The notes under the pieces are model-generated. The model had not been told where the DNA came from. It searched no databases and worked only from the letters and a program-made list of their open reading frames with translations. From NCBI RefSeq assembly GCF_000761245.1, contig NZ_AWOR01000110.1, forward strand, positions 145,786 through 209,785: a stretch of DNA of 64,000 nucleotides, read 5' to 3'. Of the stretch, positions 7,259 through 15,587 are shown piece by piece (position 1 is the first letter of the stretch; every line of letters begins with the position of its first letter). The DNA is from Comamonas testosteroni. Its GTDB lineage: Bacteria; Pseudomonadota; Gammaproteobacteria; Burkholderiales; Burkholderiaceae_C. A program made the translations under genes and the position numbers.

Positions 7259-7831
7259 TTATTTGCTGTCCAGCAGGCTGGGAGGTGGGTTCTTGCGGAT
7301 GGCTTCGGCCACTTGCTGCTGCTCGGGGCTCATGCACTCATCCGCCAGACGCTGGCCGGCCTTCTGGTTCATCAGCATGGACTTGTTGGCGATCTGCAGC
7401 CACACTGCACCGGCCGCCTTGTCTTCCAGGCGCACCGTGCCCGTGGAAGTCTTGACCGGAGACATGTGGTACTTGAAGCCACGACCGTCCACGATGAAGT
7501 AGCCGGGGTTGGCAGCGTCGGCGTTCACGTTCACATAGGCGCCCAGCTCGCAGGCAATGCGGCCCTTGTGCACGCGTTCGGCCACGGCCAGCTCTTCCGT
7601 GCCCAGGGGGGAGGAAGCCGGGCCGGCCGCCACGGCGGCAGCAGCACCCGCGCCACCTGCAGCTACGGCAGCGGCAGCCTTGCCCTTCTTGGACGCAGTG
7701 GTTGCTTTCTTGGCAACGGGAGCCTTCTTGGCGGCGGCAGCCTTGGCCTTGGGAGCGGTTTGTGCCACGGCAGAGTGGCTGATTGCGACCAGGGGAGCGG
7801 CAATCATCAAAGTGGCGATCAGGGTCTTCAT
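7259..7831 (-). CDS. Secreted or periplasmic Lys/Ala-rich protein of unknown function
   Basis: A 190-residue protein. Residues 1-23 form a signal peptide (MKTLIATLMIAAPLVAISH, likely cut after AVA). Then comes a low-complexity tract of about 50 residues of Lys-Ala and Ala-Gly runs resembling histone-H1-type tails, and finally a compact domain of roughly 115 residues containing GRIACELGAYVNV, YHMSPVKTSTGTVRLED and three or more conserved-looking aromatic positions. A good AGGAG ribosome binding site decides the start. It sits inside the mdh-tam-citE-acnB series, which suggests co-transcription with TCA genes. I do not recognise the family; a cell-envelope role is only an inference from the signal peptide. 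Confidence 0.8.
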   Translation of the reverse strand: MKTLIATLMIAAPLVAISHSAVAQTAPKAKAAAAKKAPVAKKATTASKKGKAAAAVAAGGAGAAAAVAAGPASSPLGTEELAVAERVHKGRIACELGAYVNVNADAANPGYFIVDGRGFKYHMSPVKTSTGTVRLEDKAAGAVWLQIANKSMLMNQKAGQRLADECMSPEQQQVAEAIRKNPPPSLLDSK

Positions 7832-7862
7832 AGGAATTAGCTCCTGCAGACTTGTTATGAGT

Positions 7863-8867
7863 TCAACGGATTGAGGCCGGGGCAAACCAGGGTTGAACTT
7901 CAACCGGCAAGACCTGCCCCGTCTGGTGAGCGCGCTCCAGCAACTGCCAAAAATAGCGGTAGCTCGCGCGGTCGTGTAGTACACCACCAAAACTGATGGG
8001 CGCCCAATTCTGCACCGCGGCAGAGGTAAGTATTTGTGCTGCCTGTAGAACTTCGTCTTCTGCTGGCGCAAATGCACGCAGAATCGGGCGAATCTGGTCA
8101 GGATGAATGCTCCACATGCGTGTGTAGCCAAGCTCACGCGAGGCTTTTTGCGCGCAAGCCCCCAAAGCTTCAGGATTCTTGAATTCCGTGACCACGCAGT
8201 GCGAAGGCACCTTGCCGTGGGCATGGCAGGCTGCCGCGATCTCCAGCTTGGCGCGAACGACCAGCGGATGCTCGAACTGGCCCTGCGCCGTCATGGCGGA
8301 CGCGGGGATGGCGCCTCCATGGGCCGAGACAAAGTCCATCAGCCCAAAGGAGATGCTCTGCACGGCCGGATGTGCGGCGATGTCGAAGGCCTGCTGCACG
8401 GCAGCAGGAGACTCAATCAAGACATGTAGCGGCACACGCTTGTCTGTCGCGCGTTGCAGGGCTGCTTCGGCCTTGATGACGTCATCCACCGACTCCACCT
8501 TGGGAATCATGATGTGGCAGAGCTTGTCTGCAGCGCCGCCGGCAATGATGTCCATGTCTGCCTGGAAATGCGCATGCTCAACCGCATGCACCCGGGCCGC
8601 CACGCGCGCGCCTTGAGCCGCTTTGCTCGCCAGCTCGACGACCAGACGAGCGTGCTCGGCCTCCTGGCCGACAGGAGCGCCATCCTCGCAGTCCAGCGTC
8701 ACATCGAACACGCAGGTGCCGAACTCCTGCATCATCTCGGCCTGCAACTGCAGGCTTTTGCGCATGCGCGCTTCCACGCCGCTGTAGTGATCGCAGACGG
8801 GCAGACGCTGAGCGCCACCCTGGGCATCAAGCAGCACGGTGGCGGGGTGAACCAGTTCTTTCGTCAT
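7863..8867 (-). CDS. CitE-like HpcH/HpaI-family CoA-ester lyase
   Basis: A 334-residue TIM-barrel enzyme of the citrate lyase beta-subunit family. Motifs visible include FDVTLDCEDGAP (metal-binding acidic pair), AARVHAVEH, MIPKVES and LHVLIESP, followed by SFGLMDFVSAHGGAIP. Enzymes of this family cleave malyl-, citramalyl- or related CoA esters; stand-alone members without CitF/CitD partners are usually not true citrate lyases. Its start overlaps the stop of tam by four bases, so translation is probably coupled. The position next to trans-aconitate methyltransferase and acnB suggests a side reaction of tricarboxylate metabolism, but the substrate cannot be read from sequence. Confidence 0.85.
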   Translation of the reverse strand: MTKELVHPATVLLDAQGGAQRLPVCDHYSGVEARMRKSLQLQAEMMQEFGTCVFDVTLDCEDGAPVGQEAEHARLVVELASKAAQGARVAARVHAVEHAHFQADMDIIAGGAADKLCHIMIPKVESVDDVIKAEAALQRATDKRVPLHVLIESPAAVQQAFDIAAHPAVQSISFGLMDFVSAHGGAIPASAMTAQGQFEHPLVVRAKLEIAAACHAHGKVPSHCVVTEFKNPEALGACAQKASRELGYTRMWSIHPDQIRPILRAFAPAEDEVLQAAQILTSAAVQNWAPISFGGVLHDRASYRYFWQLLERAHQTGQVLPVEVQPWFAPASIR

Positions 8868-9688
8868 GACTTGCGCTGAGCCACCATGAAAAGTCGGGGG
8901 AAAGCCAGCAGACGCTTGCCGTCGGCTCGCTCCGGATAAGCCGCATCAATGCGGCTTTGATACTCGCTCAGGTACTCGGCTTGCAGCTCATGGGGCAAAC
9001 CTTCCACGAAAGGCTTGAGGCCCGTGCTGCTGAGCCACTGCACGATCGCTGCGGCCGAGTCCATGGGATGCTGGTAGATGGTGTGCCACACATCCACGCT
9101 CGCGGCCTCATTCATGGGAGCAGCCGGCTGGGGCGCCCCCAGCAGGTCGTAATACACCCCTATGGGCAAAATCTCGGTACGCACCTTGCTCGCGTCCCCG
9201 ATGTGCGCCACAAACCGGGGCAGCTGCGCGACTTCGCGCATGTTTCGGTGCGAGGGTTCCTGACGGTTGTCAGGCATCTGTACGGCCAGCACGCCACCGG
9301 GCGCCAGCAGCGAAAACAGACGGGGAATCAGGCTCTCATGCTCGCCCACCCACTGGATGGAGGCATTCGCATAGATCAAATCAGGTGCTGGCTCACCTTC
9401 AGCAGGTGCCCAGGAGGCAATATCACCGGCCTCGAACCTGGCCTGCGGCAACTGCCTGCGCGCAGTCTCCAGCATGGCTTCGGAATTGTCGACACCGAGC
9501 ACATCGGCGCCGGGAAAACGCTCCACCAGAAGTTCGGTGGAGTTACCCGGCCCGCAGCCCAGATCCACGATGCGGAGGCTGCGAGCGGGTGAATGCAAGC
9601 TGGAAGGTACTCTTGCCAGCAGTTCTGCCGCAGGGCGCGTGCGCTCATTGGCAAAGCGCAGATACAGCGCAGGGTTCCAGTCTTGCAT
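8864..9688 (-). CDS. tam: Trans-aconitate 2-methyltransferase
   Basis: A 274-residue SAM-dependent methyltransferase that esterifies trans-aconitate, a spontaneous isomer of the aconitase intermediate that inhibits the TCA cycle. The N-terminus DWNPALYLRFANERTRPA and the phrases ANASIQWVGEHE and GVLAVQMPDNRQEPSH closely follow E. coli Tam. Motif I of the SAM fold is IVDLGCGPGNST. It lies 14 bases downstream of mdh and overlaps the CitE-like gene, so it is embedded in a TCA operon together with acnB, a sensible place for a metabolite-repair enzyme. Confidence 0.92.
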   Translation of the reverse strand: MQDWNPALYLRFANERTRPAAELLARVPSSLHSPARSLRIVDLGCGPGNSTELLVERFPGADVLGVDNSEAMLETARRQLPQARFEAGDIASWAPAEGEPAPDLIYANASIQWVGEHESLIPRLFSLLAPGGVLAVQMPDNRQEPSHRNMREVAQLPRFVAHIGDASKVRTEILPIGVYYDLLGAPQPAAPMNEAASVDVWHTIYQHPMDSAAAIVQWLSSTGLKPFVEGLPHELQAEYLSEYQSRIDAAYPERADGKRLLAFPRLFMVAQRKS

Positions 9689-9702
9689 AGGTTTTGCGCT
9701 GA

Positions 9703-10692
9703 TTACAGCAGGTGCTTGACGCCGTCTTGCTCGCCTTGCAGCTCAGCCAGAGTCTTGTTGATGCATTCTTGCGAGAAGGCATCGATTTCCAGACCTTCGA
9801 CGATCTTGTATTCGCCGTCAGCCGTGGTGGTCACGGGGAAGCCGAACACGATACCGGCGGGGATGCCGTACTCGCCGTTGGAAGGCACGCCCATGGTGAC
9901 CCATTCGCCGTTGGAGCCCAGGGCCCAGTCACGCATGTGGTCGATGGCAGCGTTGGCAGCCGAAGCAGCCGACGACAGGCCGCGAGCAGCGATGATGGCG
10001 GCGCCGCGCTTGCCCACGGTGGGCAGGAACACGTTGGCATTCCATTCCTGGTCGTTGATGGCTTCCTTCACGGACTTGCCGTCCACGGTGGCGAAGCGAT
10101 AGTCGGCGTACATGGTGGGCGAGTGGTTGCCCCACACGGTCAGCTTCCTGATGTCGCCAACCTTGAAGCCGCCCTTGGCAGCCAGCTGGGAAGCAGCGCG
10201 GTTGTGGTCCAGGCGCAGCATGGCGGTGAAGTTCTTGGCGGGCAGATCGGGAGCCGACTTCATGGCGATGTAGGCGTTGGTGTTGGCGGGGTTGCCCACA
10301 ACCAGAACCTTGACATTGCGCGAAGCCACAGCGTTCAGAGCCTTGCCCTGGGCGGTGAAGATCTGGGCGTTGGCAGCCAGCAGGTCAGCACGTTCCATGC
10401 CGGGGCCACGAGGACGGGCGCCCACCAGCAAAGCGTAGTCGGTGTCCTTGAAGGCGGTCATGGGGTCGGCGTGGGCTTCGATGCCGGCCAGCAGAGGGAA
10501 GGCACAGTCTTCCAGCTCCATGATCACGCCCTTCAGAGCGTTTTGAGCCTTTTCGTCGGGGATTTCCAGCAGTTGCAGAATAACGGGCTGATCTTTACCC
10601 AGCATTTCGCCGGAGGCGATGCGGAACAACAGGGCGTAACCGATTTGGCCAGCTGCGCCGGTAACGGCGACACGGACGGGCTTCTTGCTCAT
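9703..10692 (-). CDS. mdh: Malate dehydrogenase (NAD-dependent)
   Basis: A 329-residue cytosolic enzyme oxidising malate to oxaloacetate in the TCA cycle. The Rossmann motif GAAGQIGYALLFRIASGEML is at residues 11-30 and the substrate-binding loop GARPRGPGMERADLL follows. The catalytic region contains LDHNRA and TVWGNHSPTMYAD, with the proton-accepting histidine. This is the long, non-mitochondrial (MDH type 2) form common in beta-proteobacteria. It is the first gene of the minus-strand series and is divergent from the GntR regulator, with a TCTTATATAAGA palindrome in between. Confidence 0.97.
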   Translation of the reverse strand: MSKKPVRVAVTGAAGQIGYALLFRIASGEMLGKDQPVILQLLEIPDEKAQNALKGVIMELEDCAFPLLAGIEAHADPMTAFKDTDYALLVGARPRGPGMERADLLAANAQIFTAQGKALNAVASRNVKVLVVGNPANTNAYIAMKSAPDLPAKNFTAMLRLDHNRAASQLAAKGGFKVGDIRKLTVWGNHSPTMYADYRFATVDGKSVKEAINDQEWNANVFLPTVGKRGAAIIAARGLSSAASAANAAIDHMRDWALGSNGEWVTMGVPSNGEYGIPAGIVFGFPVTTTADGEYKIVEGLEIDAFSQECINKTLAELQGEQDGVKHLL

Positions 10693-10828
10693 GGTGAAAC
10701 TCCAAGATTGGAAAAAAGTGAGATGTTATGGGCGCCAGGCGGCACCAGCGTAACCACCAGTAGCGCAAGCTCCGCAAACATGCGGCAAGTGTACTGCTGA
10801 AATCAAAGCCCGGTCAATTTGTCTTATG

Positions 10829-10840
10829 TCTTATATAAGA
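10829..10840. promoter_or_regulatory. Palindromic operator candidate between mdh and the GntR regulator
   Basis: TCTTATATAAGA is a perfect 12-bp palindrome with a central TATA, embedded in further TCTTAT/ATAAGA-like sequence (10822-10850). HutC-type GntR proteins bind short palindromes of this kind. The site lies about 142 bases upstream of mdh and 88 bases upstream of the regulator, so it could serve autoregulation and control of the mdh series. Confidence 0.5.
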
Positions 10841-10922
10841 TATGATCTTCACTTAGCGACCAGAGTCAAATCGACTGTTTTTTGTGCATCGCATCGCGGA
10901 GGCGATACCTTCAAAACCAACT

Positions 10923-11714
10923 ATGCCCAGCCCCCACAACACAGCCCCGGACAACAACGCCAGCCATAGCGGTGGTGCCGGCGTCTCCACCCCAGCCTTC
11001 AGCCCTCTGTACCAGCAGATCAAGGGCCTGATCCTGCAAAGCCTGGAAGCTGGCGAATGGCGCCCCGGAGAACTGATCCCCAGTGAAATGGAGCTGGCAG
11101 CCCGCTTCAAGGTCAGCCAGGGCACGGTGCGCAAGGCAATCGATGAACTGGCCGCCGAAAATCTGGTCATGCGCCGTCAGGGCAAGGGCACGTTTGTGGC
11201 CACTCACGCCGCCCAGCAGGTGCAGTACCGCTTTCTGAATCTGCGCCCCGATGCCGGCGACCTGCAGGGCGAAGGCCGCGCAGAGCGCCACATTCTGGAG
11301 TGCCGCCGCCTGCGCGCGCCTGCCGAAGTGGCCCGAGCCCTGGCCCTGCGCACCGGCGACGCCGTGATGCATGTGCGCCGCACCCTTTCATTTTCGGCAA
11401 TCCCGACTATTTTGGAAGACATCTGGCTGCCTGGCAACGCCTTCAAGGGGCTGACGGCCGAGCAGATGTCCAGCTACCAGGGCCCCACTTACGCCATGTT
11501 CGAGCTCGACTATGGCGTGCGCATGGTGCGGGCTGACGAGAAGATTCGCGCCGTTCTGCCGGATGCCGAGCAAGCCCAGTTGCTGAACATTCCCAGCACC
11601 ACGCCGCTGCTCAGCGTGGAGCGAACTGCTTACACATACAACGATGTTCCCATGGAGTTACGACGCGGTCTGTACCGCACCGACACCCATCATTACCGCA
11701 ATGCATTGAACTGA
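10923..11714 (+). CDS. GntR-family (HutC subfamily) transcriptional regulator
   Basis: A 263-residue regulator. The N-terminal winged helix (about residues 25-90) reads LYQQIKGLILQSLEAGEWRPGELIPSEMELAARFKVSQGTVRKAIDEL, and its final segment GKGTFV is the classic wing. Residues 95-260 form the UbiC-like effector domain of the HutC subfamily, ending YNDVPMELRRGLYRTDTHHY. The ATG at 10923 is preferred; a start 13 codons upstream is possible. It sits between the divergent mdh series and the co-directional sdh operon, so a TCA-cycle intermediate is the natural guess for its effector. Confidence 0.92.
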   Translation: MPSPHNTAPDNNASHSGGAGVSTPAFSPLYQQIKGLILQSLEAGEWRPGELIPSEMELAARFKVSQGTVRKAIDELAAENLVMRRQGKGTFVATHAAQQVQYRFLNLRPDAGDLQGEGRAERHILECRRLRAPAEVARALALRTGDAVMHVRRTLSFSAIPTILEDIWLPGNAFKGLTAEQMSSYQGPTYAMFELDYGVRMVRADEKIRAVLPDAEQAQLLNIPSTTPLLSVERTAYTYNDVPMELRRGLYRTDTHHYRNALN

Positions 11715-11732
11715 ATCCCCCCGTAAAAGCGT

Positions 11733-11760
11733 TGATTGCAACAGAGCCCAATCATCTGTT
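11733..11760. promoter_or_regulatory. Nested inverted repeats upstream of sdhC (candidate operator or promoter region)
   Basis: TGATTG (11733-11738) pairs with CAATCA (11749-11754), and the interleaved AACAGA (11740-11745) pairs with TCTGTT (11755-11760). The site lies about 100 bases upstream of sdhC. It may be a regulator site or simply part of the promoter; the sequence alone does not decide. Confidence 0.3.
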
Positions 11761-11860
11761 ATGCAAATTCGGCTAACGGATTCTGCTGCATTGCAATAGA
11801 ATTTTGTGTCGCTTCGCACTAGCGATTACAACGCAGTTACATCCACGAAAGTACCCTGCC

Positions 11861-12286
11861 ATGACAGAGCAAAAAGCAAAACAGCGGCCAGAGTTCCGCA
11901 ATATCAACTTCTTCTCGGACCTACCGACCTACCGCCTGCCCCTGGCAGGCATCGTGTCCATCCTGCACCGCGTCAGCGGCCTGCTGATGGCGATCCTGCT
12001 GCCGTTCATCATCTGGATGTTCGACCACTCGATCTCGTCGGAAATTTCGTTTGATTCCTTCACGTCGGTATTCGCAGGTCCCTTCGGCTGGTTTGCCAAG
12101 CTCGTCTGCCTGGCACTGATCTGGGCCTATCTGCACCACTTCTGCGCAGGTGTCCGCCATCTGGTGATGGACGTGAACCACCACGCCGTGAACAAGCAGA
12201 CCGGCAAGTCCACTGCCGCAGTCGTGCTGTGCATCAGCGTTGCCCTGACCGTGGTGCTTGGCGCCAAGCTGTTCGGCCTGTACTGA
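11861..12286 (+). CDS. sdhC: Succinate dehydrogenase cytochrome b556 subunit
   Basis: A 141-residue inner-membrane subunit with three membrane helices that anchors SdhAB and, with SdhD, binds haem b and ubiquinone. The N-terminal NINFFSDLPTYRLPLAGIVSILHRVSG carries the conserved Ser, His and Arg of the quinone site. The second helix ends in HHFCAGVRHLVMD, with the haem-ligand histidine. The ATG at 11861 begins MTEQK; upstream in-frame starts are not supported. First gene of sdhCDAB-sdhE-gltA. Confidence 0.95.
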   Translation: MTEQKAKQRPEFRNINFFSDLPTYRLPLAGIVSILHRVSGLLMAILLPFIIWMFDHSISSEISFDSFTSVFAGPFGWFAKLVCLALIWAYLHHFCAGVRHLVMDVNHHAVNKQTGKSTAAVVLCISVALTVVLGAKLFGLY

Positions 12287-12327
12287 TCAGCGTCCAGTCA
12301 ATAACACCTCACGATAAGGAAACAACC

Positions 12328-12693
12328 ATGTCCGTGAATTACGGCTCCAAGCGTACTGTTGTCGGTGCGCACTATGGCACCCGCGACTTTCTGGCTCAAC
12401 GCTCTACTGCCGTCCTGATGGCTCTGTACACCGTTGTGCTGCTGGTGCGCTTTCTGACGGTCGGCGGCCCCGTGGGCTACGAGCAGTGGGCCGGCATTTT
12501 TGCTCCCCAGTGGATGAAGTTTCTGACCCTGGCCCTCTTCGTGGCTCTGGGCTGGCATGCCTGGATCGGCGTGCGTGACATCTGGATGGACTACGTCAAG
12601 CCTGTGGGCCTGCGCCTTGCACTGCAAGTGGTCACCATTGTCTGGCTGGTCGGCTGCATCGGCTGGGGCATCCAGGTTCTGTGGCGTCTCTGA
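12328..12693 (+). CDS. sdhD: Succinate dehydrogenase membrane anchor subunit
   Basis: A 121-residue inner-membrane protein with three helices, partner of SdhC in complex II. The AHYGTRDFLAQRSTAVLMALY region matches the usual beta-proteobacterial SdhD start of helix I, and GWHAWIGVRDIWMDYVKP contains the conserved histidine and Asp-Tyr pair near the haem and quinone site. A ribosome binding site AAGGAAAC precedes the start. It lies 41 bases after sdhC and 33 bases before sdhA. Confidence 0.95.
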   Translation: MSVNYGSKRTVVGAHYGTRDFLAQRSTAVLMALYTVVLLVRFLTVGGPVGYEQWAGIFAPQWMKFLTLALFVALGWHAWIGVRDIWMDYVKPVGLRLALQVVTIVWLVGCIGWGIQVLWRL

Positions 12694-12726
12694 TTGAGAC
12701 ACAGTCTCCACGATTGAAGGTTAAGA

Positions 12727-14532
12727 ATGAGCTACTCCAAAGCAAATATCACCAAGCGCAAGTTTGACGTCGTGATCGTCGGTGCCGGCGGCTCCGGCCT
12801 GCGCGCTGCGCTGGAACTGTCGCGCGCCGGTCTGTCCGTCGCCTCGCTGTCCAAGGTTTTCCCCACTCGCTCGCACACTGTGGCTGCTCAAGGCGGCGTG
12901 TCCGCTTCGCTGGGCAACATGAGCGAAGACAACTGGCACTATCACTTCTACGACACCATCAAGGGCTCCGACTGGCTGGGCGACCAGGACGCCATCGAGT
13001 TCATGTGCCGTGAAGCGCCGAACGTCGTGATCGAGCTCGAGCACTTCGGCATGCCTTTCGACCGCAATGCCGACGGCACCATCTACCAGCGTCCCTTCGG
13101 CGGCCACACCGCCAACTACGGCGAAAAGCCCGTGCAACGCGCCTGCGCCGCTGCTGACCGTACCGGTCACGCCATGCTGCACACGCTATACCAGCAAAAC
13201 GTCAAGTCCAAGACCAACTTCTTCGTGGAGTGGATGGCGCTGGACCTGATCCGCAACACCCAGGGCGACGTGGTCGGCGTGACCGCTCTTGAACTGGAAA
13301 CCGGCGACCTGTACGAACTGCACGCCAAGGCCGTGCTGATGGCAACCGGCGGTGCTGGCCGCATCTTCCAGGCTTCGACCAACGCCTTCATCAACACCGG
13401 TGACGGCCTGGGCATGGCTGCCCGCGCTGGCATTCCTCTGCAGGACATGGAGTTCTGGCAGTTCCACCCCACCGGCGTGGCCGGCGCGGGCGTGCTGCTG
13501 ACCGAAGGCTGCCGCGGTGAAGGCGCCATTTTGCTCAACAGCGAAGGCGAGCGCTTCATGGAGCGTTACGCTCCCACCCTGAAGGATCTGGCACCACGTG
13601 ACTTCGTGTCGCGTTCGATGGACCAGGAAATCAAGGAAGGTCGCGGCTGCGGTCCCAACAAGGACTACATCCTGATGAAGCTGGACCACCTGGGTGCCGA
13701 CACCATCCGCAAGCGTCTGCCTTCCGTGGAAGAAATCGGCCACAACTTCGCCAACGTGGACATCACCAAGGAACCCATCCCCGTGGTTCCCACCATCCAC
13801 TACCAGATGGGCGGCATCCCCACCAACATCAACGGCCAGGTCGTTGTCTGGGACGGTCAGCAAAACAATGTGGTCAACGGCCTCTATGCCGTGGGCGAAT
13901 GCTCCTGCGTGTCCGTGCACGGCGCCAACCGCCTGGGCACCAACTCGCTGCTGGACCTGCTGGTCTTCGGCAAGTCTGCCGGCAAGCACATCGTGGAATT
14001 CGTCAACGGCTTTGGCGCGCACCATGAAGTGCCCGCCGACGGCGCTGACCGCACCCTGGCTCGTCTGAACCAGCTGCAGGACTCCAAGGAAGGCACTTAC
14101 GCCCAGGAAATCGCTGGCGAAATCCGCACTTCCATGCAGACGCATGCCGGCGTGTTCCGCACCCAGAAGAGCATGGACGAAGGCGTCGAGAAGATCAACG
14201 CCATCCGCGAACGCGTGGGCTCCGTGACCCTGAAGGACAAGTCCATGGTGTGGAATACCGCACGCATGGAAGCCCTGGAAGTGGACAACCTGATCGAAGT
14301 GGCACAAGCCACCATGACCTCGGCCGCAGCCCGCAAGGAATGCCGTGGCGCACACACCGTGTACGACTACGAGCACCCTGCCGACCACGCCGAATTCCCG
14401 CTGGGCCGCAACGACAAGGAATGGCTCAAGCACACCCTGTGGGACAGCGCCACCAACAGCCTGTCCTACAAGCCTGTGAACCTCAAGCCCCTGACCGTTG
14501 CCAGCGTTCCTCCCAAGGTCCGCACGTTCTAA
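12727..14532 (+). CDS. sdhA: Succinate dehydrogenase flavoprotein subunit
   Basis: A 601-residue subunit, on the cytoplasmic face of the membrane, that oxidises succinate to fumarate with covalently bound FAD. The dinucleotide-binding motif VIVGAGGSGLRAALEL lies near residue 16. SHTVAAQGGVSASLG includes the histidine that carries FAD. HPTGVAGAGVLLTEGCRGEGA and the later VGECSCVSVHGANRLG are active-site and FAD-contact segments of the family. The length is typical for proteobacterial SdhA. It is followed after 27 bases by sdhB. Confidence 0.97.
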   Translation: MSYSKANITKRKFDVVIVGAGGSGLRAALELSRAGLSVASLSKVFPTRSHTVAAQGGVSASLGNMSEDNWHYHFYDTIKGSDWLGDQDAIEFMCREAPNVVIELEHFGMPFDRNADGTIYQRPFGGHTANYGEKPVQRACAAADRTGHAMLHTLYQQNVKSKTNFFVEWMALDLIRNTQGDVVGVTALELETGDLYELHAKAVLMATGGAGRIFQASTNAFINTGDGLGMAARAGIPLQDMEFWQFHPTGVAGAGVLLTEGCRGEGAILLNSEGERFMERYAPTLKDLAPRDFVSRSMDQEIKEGRGCGPNKDYILMKLDHLGADTIRKRLPSVEEIGHNFANVDITKEPIPVVPTIHYQMGGIPTNINGQVVVWDGQQNNVVNGLYAVGECSCVSVHGANRLGTNSLLDLLVFGKSAGKHIVEFVNGFGAHHEVPADGADRTLARLNQLQDSKEGTYAQEIAGEIRTSMQTHAGVFRTQKSMDEGVEKINAIRERVGSVTLKDKSMVWNTARMEALEVDNLIEVAQATMTSAAARKECRGAHTVYDYEHPADHAEFPLGRNDKEWLKHTLWDSATNSLSYKPVNLKPLTVASVPPKVRTF

Positions 14533-14559
14533 TCCAGCAGCCCACGAGAGAAGATCAAA

Positions 14560-15264
14560 ATGAAGCGCACATTCAAAATCTACCGCTACGATCCGGACAA
14601 AGACGCCAAGCCCTACATGCAAACCGTGCAAGTGGAGCTGGACGGTCACGAGCGCATGCTGCTGGACGCCCTGGTCAAGCTCAAGGAGATGGATCCCTCC
14701 ATCGCCTTCCGTCGCTCCTGCCGTGAAGGCGTGTGCGGCTCCGACGCCATGAACATCAACGGCAAGAACGGCCTGGCCTGCCTGACGAACATGAACACCC
14801 TCAAGGGCGACATCGTTCTCAAGCCCCTGCCCGGCCTGCCTGTGATCCGCGACCTGATCGTGGACATGACCCAGTTCTTCAAGCAGTACCACTCGATCAA
14901 GCCCTACCTGCAAAGCGATGTCTACGCCTCGCCCAGCAAGGAGCGCCTGCAGTCGCCCGAAGAGCGCGAAGAGCTCAACGGCCTGTACGAGTGCATTCTG
15001 TGCGCCAGCTGCTCCACCAGCTGCCCCTCGTTCTGGTGGAACCCCGACAAGTTCGTGGGCCCGGCCGGTCTGCTGCAGGCTTACCGCTTCATCGCGGACA
15101 GCCGCGACACAGCCACGGGCGAGCGCCTTGACAATCTGGAAGATCCTTACCGCCTCTTCCGCTGCCACACCATCATGAACTGCGTGGACGTGTGCCCCAA
15201 GCACCTGAACCCCACTGCAGCCATTGGCAAGATCAAGGAGCTGATGGTTCGTCGAACCGTCTGA
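14560..15264 (+). CDS. sdhB: Succinate dehydrogenase iron-sulfur subunit
   Basis: A 234-residue subunit that carries electrons from SdhA to ubiquinone. The N-terminal ferredoxin domain has CREGVCGSDAMNINGKNGLAC for the 2Fe-2S centre. The C-terminal domain has CILCASCSTSCPSFWW and CHTIMNCVDVCPK for the 4Fe-4S and 3Fe-4S centres. A Shine-Dalgarno-like GAGAAG precedes the ATG. The stop codon TGA overlaps the likely sdhE start ATG by one base, indicating coupled translation. Confidence 0.97.
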   Translation: MKRTFKIYRYDPDKDAKPYMQTVQVELDGHERMLLDALVKLKEMDPSIAFRRSCREGVCGSDAMNINGKNGLACLTNMNTLKGDIVLKPLPGLPVIRDLIVDMTQFFKQYHSIKPYLQSDVYASPSKERLQSPEEREELNGLYECILCASCSTSCPSFWWNPDKFVGPAGLLQAYRFIADSRDTATGERLDNLEDPYRLFRCHTIMNCVDVCPKHLNPTAAIGKIKELMVRRTV

Positions 15265-15557
15265 TGCTGATGACGAATACTCTGCTCGACGAACGTGAGC
15301 GCGACCTGCTGAGGTGGCGCAGCCGCCGTGGTCTGGTTGAGAACGATCTGTTCATCGAGCAGTTCTTCGCCACCTACGGAAGCCAGCTCACGCGGAGACA
15401 CGCGACTGGCCTGTCTGCCTTGATGGATCTGGCAGACAACGACCTGATGGATCTTTTCTTGCGTCGCAAGGAACCTGAAGGACAACTCGATACCCAAGAA
15501 GTCAGGGAAGTGCTGGAGATGGTGCGCAAGCGTCAGCCCGGTAACTGTCCCCAGTAG
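15264..15557 (+). CDS. sdhE: SdhE, FAD assembly factor for succinate dehydrogenase
   Basis: A 97-residue cytosolic protein of the SdhE/CptB family, which promotes covalent flavinylation of SdhA. The diagnostic motif RGLVEND (family RGxxExD) is at about residues 22-28, after LLDERERDLLRWRSR. The ATG at 15264 overlaps the sdhB stop; an alternative ATG two codons later is equally good. Placement directly behind sdhB fits its role. The gltA ribosome binding site starts about 15 bases after its stop. Confidence 0.92.
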   Translation: MLMTNTLLDERERDLLRWRSRRGLVENDLFIEQFFATYGSQLTRRHATGLSALMDLADNDLMDLFLRRKEPEGQLDTQEVREVLEMVRKRQPGNCPQ

Positions 15558-15587
15558 GCTAGGCAAACTAGAGAAGGAAGTTTGGAA

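Noticed and set aside
13186..15204. 672-codon open frame on the minus strand across sdhA and sdhB
   Set aside because: Antisense of two certain genes with full cofactor motifs; composition is that of a mirror frame.
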